From Hypericum androsaemum (taxonomy: Eukaryota; Streptophyta; Magnoliopsida; Malpighiales; Hypericaceae): DNA of 64,000 nt. Below are positions 20,274-30,756 of this stretch, piece by piece. The notes beneath the pieces were generated by a model that searched no databases, was not told the origin of the DNA, and saw only the letters and a program-made list of their open reading frames with translations. How positions within the stretch are numbered: position 1 is the stretch's first letter; every line of letters begins with the position of its first letter. A program made the translations under genes and the position numbers. The DNA is taken from assembly GCA_963995505.1 (NCBI GenBank), contig OZ023198.1, forward strand, positions 558,001 to 622,000, written 5' to 3'.

Positions 20274-22926
20274 ATGTCCAGTAAACCGTCCGACTCCTCT
20301 AGGTTGGTGGACCAGATAGTGGCAAGTACTTCCTTCTTCTTCTTCTTCTTCTTCTGTCTGTCTGTCTGTCTTTTAACTCTTAATTTTGTTTCCGGATTCT
20401 ATTTTTGGGGCTAACTCAATACTATTTAGGTACCCGGAGACGTTGTGCTCGATCTCTCTCGAATGCCGAACCAGACCATCAAGCTCGGTGGCGGCCTCCG
20501 CCAGGTAAACCTAGGGTGAATTGTTATGACTGATATTACCCGAAATCGAGATTCGAATTAAGTCGAAGAAGACCGCTGCTCGGGTTTTTCTTTACGCTTC
20601 TGTATTCAGGCCGGACCATAGAGAATGTGGATTGATTCTGTTGTGTGCTTTAGGAGTGTGATGCAGTAACTGTCATCAAAGGTGGGAAGCTTAGATATTC
20701 CAAGCCGAACAAGTACTGGGTCGAGATCTCGCATAAAAGGGTTTGTCCTTTTCCCTCTTCACTGGCTTTGGTTGGTTTTGAGAGTATAAGGAGCTCGCAA
20801 TATTATGGTTTCTAGTCTGTTTACCTTTGGTGATTAGGTTGGGGAGACTTTTGTTGTTATCTCTGATATTTCGTCGTTACAATTTGTTCCGTCTGCAGTA
20901 TGTTCCTTGCGCAGATGATTACATTCTTGGGGTGGTGGTGGACGCTAAAGCAGACGTAAGTGGTTTGTTTGCTACTGTTTGGAAAAGTACACCTTTTGAA
21001 AGTTCCTTTGTCTTTTTGCAAAGTTTATGGTTGTGTTTGCTCGTATGATCTGGTAGTTTGCATCAGTTTACTATGCTAGCCATTCTTAATTACAGCGTGA
21101 ATGCGAGTCTCGCAGAACCTCTAGTGCATACTCTTATGTAGCTGAAGATTGACCCCGTGTCTATTGGAATCACAACTGACCTGCATGAGTGATTGGCTTT
21201 GAGGTTGCATATGCTTGCTTGTGGAGAAGCCCATTCAGCCTTTTTGTTGACGAAAATTTATTTTCAAATGCCTAATGTTCGGTCATCTTTATCCTCTTCC
21301 TTACATCAACATCCTAATATTTAAGTTGGTGCAGAAGCTTCTGCAAAAGAATTATGGCTTTGCTTCAGTTTCTTAGTCTAAAGCACTAACGTAATTTTCA
21401 TGACATGCTTTTACTAGGATTTTCTTTTCTTTTTTTTTTCCTTTCTTTTCCTTCTGTTATGATAATATTGTGCTTATGTTCTCTGATCACAGAACTTTCT
21501 GGTGGACATTAAAGGCCCCACTATAGCATTTTTACCTGTACTTGCATTTGAAGGTGGAACGAGAAGAAATATACCAAAATTCCAGGTGTGCGCTACATCT
21601 TCATTCATACTCAGTTGTGCAATGCAGTTTCATTTGGTTTCGGTTGATGATGCATGTTTGTGTATGTGTAATGCATGGTTTCTTTTCTTCTCTGGGTTTG
21701 TCTGCCACCATAACTAGTATCTCCTTAACACCATAATTTAGTCACAAGTTGTTGTTGCCAAGCTTCTCAGAGAAAGGGAAGGTCGGAAGCAGTTTGATTT
21801 CCAGTAATTTGGTGTTTTTAGCAGTGCATCACCCGGTTAAGGATACTTTGATCGCTTGAAACATGACCGTTTCCGAAGGATATATCGCTTTGATTGTTGC
21901 AAGGACAAATATTGTTCAACATAACTTAATGTCTCGCTACAATTTTCTGCATGTCATCTATCATTTCATTTTCCCTCTCTCATTTCGAAAAGAATGTCAA
22001 AGTGACGGGATCATATGGGTATTAGGAACTTCATATGCATACTGACGTAACCCTAATCCTATAAACTGTCCTTTCCTTTATACATCTCCTAAGAATTGTG
22101 CCCGAGATAAGTGTTTTTATTCTTGTTGTGGATCTTTGTCTACTTGTAGTTTGATGTTATGCATTTTGAACAATTTTTTCTTGATGCAGCCCGGTACTCT
22201 AATCTATGCAAGGGTGGTGAAGGCAAATCCTGGAATGAACCCAGAGCTATCATGCACAGATGGTTGGCTTGAGAATCATCATGTCATTTGTTTCTATACA
22301 GCAATCTTCTTTTTGTGTCTATCAGTTCTTTTTGACAGTTTCTGAAACATCTTGAACTCCTTTTGGCATCTGTTGTAGCTAGCGGCAAAGCAGGCGAATT
22401 TGGTGCACTAAAGGATGGCTATATGTTTGAATGCACAACCGGACTATCAAGAATGTAAGACATTATTCCAACTTGACACATTTTGGAGACTGGAATTCGA
22501 CCTACTGACCGTTCCCAACTTTTAGGTTGTTGAGTTCTCCAACATATCCAGCTCTCGAGGAGCTGGGAAAGAAGCTTTCGTTTGAGATTGCAATTGGCTT
22601 TAATGGACGGGTTTGGGTATGCATCTCTCTCTCTCTCTCTCTCATTTTAACGTCTGGTCTATGCACTTGAGAGATCTGAGCTTTAGGCTGAAATATTAAT
22701 ATGCTTGCTGATTTAGGTGAATGCTACATCTCCCTCGATAGTTATTGTTGTTTCTAACGCCATTATGAACTCCGAGCACCTAAGCGGAGTACAGCAAAAA
22801 ATAATGGTGGAGAAATTGCTTCAAAGAATTCAAGGTAACTTTTGTAGATCATAGATGTGGCCACACATTAACATGTCATGAATTTCTGTCATGTTCTCAT
22901 AATTCCTGTTGCTTGATGCAGATTAA
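20274..22926 (+). CDS. RRP40: exosome complex subunit RRP40 (EXOSC3)
   Basis: S1/KH cap subunit of the RNA exosome, which processes rRNA and degrades RNA 3' to 5' in nucleus and cytosol. Ten exons: 20274-20321, 20430-20504, 20654-20740, 20899-20955, 21493-21585, 22190-22262, 22379-22454, 22526-22616, 22717-22834 and 22922-22926, giving 240 residues, the normal plant size. Key segments are VPGDVVLDLSRMPNQTIKLG, KLRYSKPNKYWVEISHKR, NFLVDIKGPTIAFLPVLAFE, VKANPGMNPELSCTD and LLSSPTYPALEELGKKLSFE, which cover the N-terminal barrel, S1 and KH parts. The last exon supplies only two coding bases and the stop, giving a C-terminal IQD. Intron 1 starts with GC (GTG|GCAAGT); V|VPGDVV is the only junction here that keeps the family frame. 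The upstream LTR element ends 304 bases before the start codon. Confidence 0.93.
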
Positions 22927-24090
22927 TTACAAACGCACTCTGATCATACCATCTGTTGTCCGAACTCCCGGTTACAAGTATCCGCTGTCAGTGTTCCAAC
23001 ACATTCAGATGACTTGGTTGATGGCTTGAGATGATACAACAACGGAGCATCTTGTCTCTTGTTGTTGATTCTGAAACCCCAAGTCTTGTATTGTACAACT
23101 GCATCATCCCAACCAAACCGGAAGTCAGCTGGTTACTGATGTTAGCAATAGTCGACAGAACCGATGGCATCCATTTCCTGTTTGTCCCGTGCGTTTTCAC
23201 CCCTCTCTCTCTCTCAAAATAGGGTGCCACTGAATTACATGGAAAATTACACTCTTTTGGAGGCTTATGAAGGTCCAAATCATGGTTTTAGAAAACATTG
23301 TCAGGCCGGCAGTCGGACTACGGCCCTCGGGGTCGTTTTTCAACCTAAACTCGGCCGATGCTCGTTTTGCAATAAAATAGATAATATTTATAACTGTTTG
23401 CCATTTTAATCTTAAATATAGTTAATAATATATTTTTATTTATTAAAACATTAGTAGTCTGATTAGTTGACTCAGAAAACAGCAGAAATCCTTGGCCGAG
23501 GGTCATTTTTTTAAACCGTGGTCCAAATTAGCAACCTAAAATGGAACAAACTCTTTATCTTCTTACAACCTTACAACAGGAAAATATCATAGTGGGTGCA
23601 ATGTGTGGTTGTTGTTGTCATAGGAAAATAAGGGAGAGAGCTTCTTGAGCCTCACTCTCTTCTTTTATCTGTGATAGATGTCCATCTACGGCAGGCTTTG
23701 CAATGATTGTTTTGATAGATTTTTTGAGAGAGTTTTGCTACTACGCAAAGATCTCACTTGACTCAAACATAAATTAGTCTTTGCAGTGTTTTGGCAGTAG
23801 TGGTGTGAAATGATAAATCAAACTTGAATGAAACACCTAAGATTCAACTTTAAAAGGAGCAAAGATTATATTGCAAGTTGTGCTTCAACAATGGGCACTT
23901 TATTTAAATTAGTTTTATTTACCACTCTAAATTTGTCAAAAAAGGGACGATTCTCACATCTGGGTGAAATTTTTGATTACAAGTAAATTATCATCATCAT
24001 AGTTGCAATTATGTTCGTAAAAAATGGCATGCCAATTTTCTTAAAACAAACCAATAGAAAAATAACTCAAAAAATTCAAAAAAATAAATA
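22599..24090 (+). repeat. RRP40 3' end and flank, first copy of a duplicated segment
   Basis: From the end of exon 8 through exon 9, the 3' UTR and about 1.1 kb of flank. It recurs at 26861-28370. The functional gene uses this copy. A MITE-like stretch, CATGGTTTTA... to ...TAAACCGTGG, lies within it at about 23280-23522. Confidence 0.85.
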
Positions 24091-24091
24091 T

Positions 24092-26750
24092 TGTTGCGGG
24101 AATAAGTGAACAAGTAACCCGAGACGGATCCGGAGTTGTCGTCTCAAGGTCGGTCTAAAGCTATGCTATGGCTATGCTAGGCTATGCTAAACTAAGGCTA
24201 TGCTAGGGTACGGAAAGGAAAAGCGATACAAGATATGTAGAGTAATTGGTGGTTGTGTTTGTTGATGTCCTCTCCTCTTCCCGAGCCCTCCTTATATAGA
24301 TGATGCCAACCTAGACCCAGGTTATGAAAAAACCCTAACCGCCTCCAAGATCTGATCCGGAAAATCAACTTCAATAAAGAGTGAATTCTGTCAAGTCCGC
24401 CAACTTATGGCCGTTGTCAAATGTAAAAAGATTTGATTTGATCTGATACCCGCAAATCAAACCGCCTTCCCAAAATTAAGTGATCCGCCTCCCAAATAAG
24501 AATATCAAAGTCGTGTCTAGCAAGCAAACTTGGCCTAATCAAGGTATACTCCGAATCCAGCCCGAATATTGACACTCCCGGCTCAATTTACTAAAAGATC
24601 GACTTGAGCTTCTCGACCCTTCCGGATACTCCACGCAAACCTTGAAACCCATCGCCGCCTAAAGTAAGCTTCCGCTTTTAAGTCCAAAGCGAACTCTCCA
24701 TACGAAGTCGGCCCAACACAAGCCCAAAGCGGAAACCAACTTCCGCCTTACTCTCCGAAGCGGGCTCAAACCCGAAATGCCTTACTTCCACTTTGCCTTT
24801 CGAAGTAGGCTCAGGCCCAAACAACACGGACCCCATCAAAGCCGTCTCGGGCTTTCGCTTATGGACCCAAAGCGGGTCTCGACCTTTCGCTTCCAAACCC
24901 AGAGCGGGTCCCGGCCTTCCGCTTCGAAGCCCAAAGCGGGTCTCTTGCTTCCGCTTTGATAGTTGAAGCGGGTTCCAACCCGGCAGTAGTCAACTGACCT
25001 TAAGAATATTTTGTACCTCAACAATGCCCCCCGCACGTCAATGTTTCGGTACGGCCAGGCGAGAAACATTGGCTTCATCCTTAAAAATCTCCTTGTCTTG
25101 ATGAACTTGTTATGTCAAAGGGTTTTCACCTAAACCTGGGCGATAGTAAGTTGCTTGGAGTACGGTGACAGTCACTACTTTTATGCACCTCTAGGAGGTC
25201 TAGGCCGTTAACGTACCCGGCTGACTCATATGGTGACAAGGCATATGCCTCTAATTACCTTGTCATATTTTGTATTGCCTCACCCTCCGTAAGTAAGGTG
25301 GAGGGCTTGCCTCCCGAGTGTGGCTTTGACGGGTCGTTGGGTTGAAGGGACCTCCCACTCGACTGAGCTCTCATACCGGGCAAACCTATCGTCCATGCTG
25401 CTCCAGGCCACCCTTGTTGGCAATATAAGTCTGTCGTAGAAGACCGCTTCAATATAACATGCAGCCGACACGAATGGACGTGCACCAACCCATACAATCT
25501 CCACTTTATCTGACTTCTATTGAATCAGACATTGGCGGATGAAAGATGGGATTACCGGATTTGAGCGGATTGAGTCTCGCCATTTTCCTTAAAAAGTCAA
25601 GCACGATCATGCCGGTCGGGCTGACGACCTCCTTTTCCTTATTACGCTCCATGAGGAGCGATTGAAGAAAAGTGTTCATCATAACACCATTGTCTAAGAA
25701 TATCCTTTTGATCAGCTTCCCTAGGACATGAGCCGTGATGCAAAGGGGATTCTCATGGTTGCTCCTCTTCCGAGAAGACCTCGTAATAGTGACCCTGCCA
25801 TCGAAGTCTTGCACTATAGGTATGTCTGAGGACTTGTCTTCCACCTGGGACTCAATATGATCTTCTTCAATCACGTCCCCCTTGAGGTGGCTTGGTTGGA
25901 TGGATCCCAACCTGAAGCTAGCCGGTAAGGAGAACTCCATGTCAGTCATAACCTTTCTTGGGAAGTCCCCAAACTTGATGTACCTAGAGGTAAGGTCGAC
26001 CGAGACCTCCTCCTCTTTATGGTCGGCCTTGTCTTTCTAAGAGCGATATCCTTTCAGGTAGATCTCACTTCTTACCTTTGGTACCCACTTTCGGATTAGC
26101 TTCCCGCATAGGTCATCGGGCACCTTTGTTCGAACCTCCTTAACTTGCTTAAGGTCCTTACCCATCTTTGCCTTAGAGACTTTAACTTACTTAGCCCGGC
26201 CTCGAATCGAGGCTGAACGATGCTTAGCGTGTGGCGAGCTAGGAATGCCTTTTATTTTTTCAACTGGACCCTTTGCTCTGCGAGTTGTCTTTCGAGGTCC
26301 TTGATCTCATCGTCCTTGCCCCCGAGTCTTTTCCTCCAGGTCTTTAGGCCAGCCTTTGTAATCTTAGGGTTCGGCCGTCCTTGTCCCCTGAGTGTTGCCC
26401 CACGGGTCTTAGGATCAGCCTTTGCTTTCTTAGGGTCCGGCTGTCCTTGCCCCCTGAGTCTCTCCCTCCGGGCCTTGGGTCGGCTTTTGTTTGCTTTGGC
26501 CTCTCTCCTTTTTAGCTTCATTAGATGTCAGCCATAGCAACAGAAGTACTTATGTGAGGGTCGATTGCCGGTTGCCTCCCGTGACATTGATGTGAAGCCA
26601 AGCCGTCAGATTGAGAGAGTTGAGGTTGTCCTTCCGTCTCTTGTTGTTGGGTAGATCCAAACACCAGCTGATAATTGATGTCATCCTCATCGAGCTCTCC
26701 CTGTCGGTTGATGTCATCCTCATCGAGCTCTCCTTGTCGGAGATGACTTC
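24092..26750 (-). mobile_element. truncated Gypsy-type LTR retrotransposon
   Basis: A putative 3' LTR at 24092-25023 starts TGTTGCGG and ends CCTCAACA, nearly matching inverted ends. Immediately inside, the minus strand reads CGTGCGGGGGGCAT, a polypurine tract. Internal minus-strand frames are degenerate: 25506-25949 has a protease-like stretch (LCITAHVLGKLIKRIFLDNG), and 26252-26521 is a basic, repeat-containing, gag-like coiled-coil piece. The expected right-hand LTR is missing, so the element has lost its 5' end. The LTR start coincides with the end of the first RRP40-flank copy. Confidence 0.65.
24665..24985. repeat. degenerate minisatellite inside the LTR
   Basis: Roughly 40-base units built around CCAAAGCGGGTCTCG and CCTTCCGCTT repeat about seven or eight times with much variation. 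Confidence 0.65.
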
Positions 26751-26855
26751 AAACCCTAAATTTGTCGGTGTTTTGAAAAGGGAGTTCCTTTTTTTTTCTT
26801 TAAACCTCATGGTATTCGGACACCAATAGCGTCGACTAATTTAAATTCGAGTCAA
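26678..26855. repeat. short tandem repeat plus a dispersed repeat end
   Basis: TTGATGTCATCCTCATCGAG is present twice (about 26676 and 26707). The following stretch from AAACCCTAAATTTGTCGGTG through ATTCGGACACCAATA recurs at about 37368-37472, so it is a dispersed repeat rather than RRP40 sequence. Confidence 0.65.
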
Positions 26856-26860
26856 ATGAA

Positions 26861-28370
26861 TTTAATGGACGGGTTTGGGTATGCATCTCTCTCTCTCTCA
26901 TTTTAACGTCAGGTCTATGCACTTGAGAGATTTGAGCTTTAGGGTGAAATATTAATATGCTTGCTGATTTAGGTGAATGCTGCATCTCCCTCGATAGTTA
27001 TTGTTGTTTTTAACGCCATTATGAACTCCGAGCACCTAAGCGGAGTACAGCAAAAAATAATGGTGGAGAAATTGCTTCAAAGAATTCATGGCAACTTTTG
27101 TAGATCATTGATGTGGCCACACATTAACATGTCATGAATTTCTGTCGCGGTCTCATAATTCCTGTTGCTTGATGCAGATTAATTACAAACGCACTCTGAT
27201 CATACCATCTGTTGTCCGAACTCCCGGTTACAAGTATCCGCTGTCAGTGTTCCAACACATTCAGATGACTTGGTTGATGGCTTGAGATGATACAACAACG
27301 GAGCATCTTGTCTCTTGTTGTTGATTCTGAAACCCCAAGTCTTGTATTGTACAACTGCATCATCCCAACCAAACCGGAAGTCAGCTGGTTACTGATGTTA
27401 GCAATAGTCGACAGAACCGATGGCATCCATTTCCTGTTTGTCCCGTGTGTTTTTACCTCTCTCTCTCTCAAAATAGGGTGCCACTGAATTACGTGGAAAA
27501 TTATACTTGCTCTTTTGGAGGCCTTGGAAGGTCCAAATCATGGTTTTAAAAAATAGGCTGGCAGTCGAACTACGGCTCGGGGTCAATTCGGGGTCCTTTT
27601 TCAACCTAAACTCAACCGATAGTCATTGGTCAGATTGACCAGTTTTCATGGTTGGACTGCCTAGTTTAGTCAAATTTCTTTAACAAATATATTTTTTTAA
27701 AATTTTATCAAATTAAGTAATTAAATTATGATTATGATGATTATGTATTATTAGTTCTGCAATAAAATAAATAACATTTATAACTATTTTCTATTTTAAT
27801 CTTAAGTATAGTTAATAATATATTTTTATTTATTAAAAAATTAGTGGCCCGACTACTTGATTCAGAGGACATCAGAAATCCCTGACGGAGGATATTTTTT
27901 TAAACCATGGTCCAAATTAGCGACCTGAAATGGAACAAACTCTCTATCTTCTTACAACTTAAAAACCGACAAATATTTAAATCAACTGATAAAAACGTTA
28001 TTTTAGTTTAATAAGATAGTCATAAATTCAAGCCCTTGGAAACATTGAAGTGTCATACATGTTGGGAGAGCTTTGTTACCTCACAAAAATCTTACTCGAC
28101 TTGAATCTAAATTAGTGAAGGAACACCTAAAAGTTGATTAAAAGGAGCAAAGATTGAATTGCAAGTTGTGCTTCAGCAATGGGCACTTTTAGTTTCATTT
28201 ACCACTCTAAATTTGTCAAAAAAGGGACGATTATCACATCTGGGTGAAAATTTTAATTACAAGTAACTTATCATCATCATAGTTGCAATTAAGTTCGTAA
28301 AAAAAGGCATGCCAATTTTCTTAAAACAAACCAATAGAAAAATAACTCAAAAAATTCAAAACAATAAATA
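26861..28370 (+). pseudogene. duplicated 3' end of RRP40 (second copy)
   Basis: It begins within exon 8 (TTTAATGGACGGGTTTGG) and repeats intron 8, exon 9 (26973-27090), intron 9 and the 3' flank up to AATAAATA at 28370. Exon 9 stays open but reads VVFNAIMN instead of VVSNAIMN, and its donor has changed from GG|GTAACT to TG|GCAACT. The exons for the S1 region are absent, so it cannot encode RRP40. Compared with copy one it has an extra block at about 27620-27760 and lacks about 100 bases near 23590-23690. Confidence 0.82.
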
Positions 28371-28699
28371 ATAAAAATCAGTAAAGTTTGAGAACAAGCA
28401 TAAAAACCGACGATCGCGGTAGTGATTTTTCCCTTGCAATTCTTTTTTGTCTCTCTCTCATACTCAAATATTGATCATCGTCAGTTTGTGGGCTTATTGG
28501 TCACTTAACATAGTTTCAATAATGCAACTCGGAACCCCATGGAACATCATTTTTGCGACCCTGGTGGATGTGGAGATGAAGAAATGATCTTGTCTTTGGC
28601 AAGGACCACACTCAAGGGGATCGAGTGTTGTTTGTCCTGGAGCAAGTTAAGAAATTTTTTGCGGCATGGAAGAGCATAATTTCCAGAAGCAGTCCATAA

Positions 28700-29175
28700 C
28701 TCCCTCGAGTTGAAAGAGTTACAGAGTGGAGGCCTCCCACCGAAAGGTGGTACAAGCTGAATACAGACGGATCATCGAAAAGAAATCCAGAACCTACCGG
28801 AGTGGGTGGAGTATATCGAGACTCTAATGGGAACTGGATAATGGGCAACGGAGAATTGGAGACTGCACATCTCTCACGGCAGAGATATGGAAGATCTGGC
28901 AAGGCCTTCTGGTAGCGAGGCAAATGAAGTACAGGCGGCTAGTAGTAGAAACCGACTCCCAGCTAGCTGTGAAATACTTAACCGAGAGAATCGCAAAAGA
29001 TAATTCTTCGTATTCTCTCGTGAACAAATGTAAAGACCTAATTCGGCTAGTAGAGCGAATTGAGGTTGTATTTTGTAATAGAGAGTGTAACAGGGTTGCG
29101 GATATACTAGCAACTAGTGCTCTCAATCTCTGCATGGGCATCAAGACTCTAGCCGTTGAAGTCACCCATTACTAA
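28700..29175 (+). pseudogene. RNase H-type remnant of a LINE-like element
   Basis: Frames read RWYKLNTDGSSKRNPEPTG, GGVYRDSNGNWIMGNGELET, then after a frame break KYRRLVVETDSQLAVKYL and VVFCNRECNRVADILATSAL. This is the RNase H fold seen at the end of plant LINE and reverse-transcriptase-like proteins: the first Asp is in NTDGS, the later one in ETDSQ, and the last in NRVADILA. At least one frameshift lies around 28850-28925. No reverse transcriptase was seen upstream. Confidence 0.75.
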
Positions 29176-30756
29176 CCAGAATCTCCACTGTACAGAATCT
29201 TTATCAAGATAATAGAAATATTTTTCCCAAATTTTACTCCGATCAGACTTTATCGATCACGACTGCTGCTCCTAGAATCTGAATTTCATCTCTCTCTATT
29301 TTCCTTCTTTTTTTCCTTTCTCTGCCCCCTTTCTCTTTCTCCCCCTCCTTTCCCTTTCTCTCCCCCCATTTTCTTCCTAGCCTCTCCTTTTCAATCATAG
29401 TAATAATTGCTATGTTGAACTAAAATATTAGCATGATTAAAGTTATATGATAATTTATCTTTCACTACTCAAAATTATTTTGAATATTTATGTACTATTC
29501 AAAGTTATTAAAATTGTCAAATAAATTTTCCAATTCTTAAACTACCTTATATTATGATATGCTAGCTTATGTTAATATAAGTGTTACTTGTGATCACGAC
29601 AATGTCAGTGAAGAATAAAAATTTAACCGGGAGGTGATAATTTTCTTTTTTCTGAATAAGTACATATTGGTAAAAATCTCAAATTGAATGGTCAATTTTT
29701 ATACGATTACGTTTGTCAAAATTTGAACCATGTACTTTTTTAAAATTGACAATGTATTGTGTAGTTAGGTTAGATGTGACACTATCTCAAATTTTTAACA
29801 AATACGATTGTACAATTTGATACTTGTTAATGTTCTTCAGACCACACACTCCATCCTATATTCCTATTAATCATGGTTTTAAAGAACAATCAGGGATCGA
29901 TATAGAGTTTCTTCCTAGCGTTAGGTCAATCAATTTGATCAGTCGAATCGTCCGGCGGCCAGAATTTTTTTAAAATACAATATACATTATTTATTATAAT
30001 TAGTATTTATAATAGCAGTTGGTTATCAATATTAAATAATTTTATTAAGAAAGTTATAATGTAGATGTATCAAAATAATAATTTAATCACTTTTAATCTA
30101 ATAAAAAGTAAGAAAACATATTTTTCACAAAGAAAACATTTTCTCATTTAATTTTTATATGACTTTTTTTCAATCATTCATGGAAAGGATTTAACTTTTG
30201 AACTTTTACGAGTCTGTTATTTTTGTGGATGTTTGTCAAGAGTAATTTTTATTTTATTTTTTTGGTGACCAGGATTTGAATCCTAGCTATCTCCGACTAC
30301 ACTCTTCTCCTATAACGTTAGAGTAAGTGCTCTTTAGTAAATTAAAGAGCAAAATTAACGACGTAGGTTAATTTAAATTAGCTTTTTTTCGTAAATTGTG
30401 CCAAATCACATTATTATACATATATTTAACTCAAAATTGGAATCTGAAGTATTTTATACCAAAAAGACATACGAAGGGATCCTTTATTCATACTCAAATT
30501 ATTGATCCTTGATTATGATGGTACATCCGTCCACCCCACAAAACACATTCACCCTAATATTATTACAGCTAGCCCACAACATTGCAACCAGAAACCTCCC
30601 TCCCACTTGCTAAGAGCAAACGAAATTATTAAATAGAGCTTAACATTGCCCGACTTTTAATAAGACGTTTACCTAGAAAAAACACAAGAACATACATGTC
30701 GGTTCTTTTATTTAATAGTGTGGGTCCTTTTATTTAATAGATGCTTGTTGGCGTTG
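29176..30756. other. AT-rich intergenic, no gene seen
   Basis: A pyrimidine-rich tract at about 29290-29390 is followed by AT-rich DNA. The phrase AATCATGGTTTTAAA at about 29871, also met near 23276 and 27537, marks a dispersed repeat. Confidence 0.4.

Noticed and set aside
26220..26537. 105-codon plus-strand frame rich in Leu, Ser and Pro
   Set aside because: It is the antisense shadow of the basic repeat-containing gag-like stretch of the truncated element.
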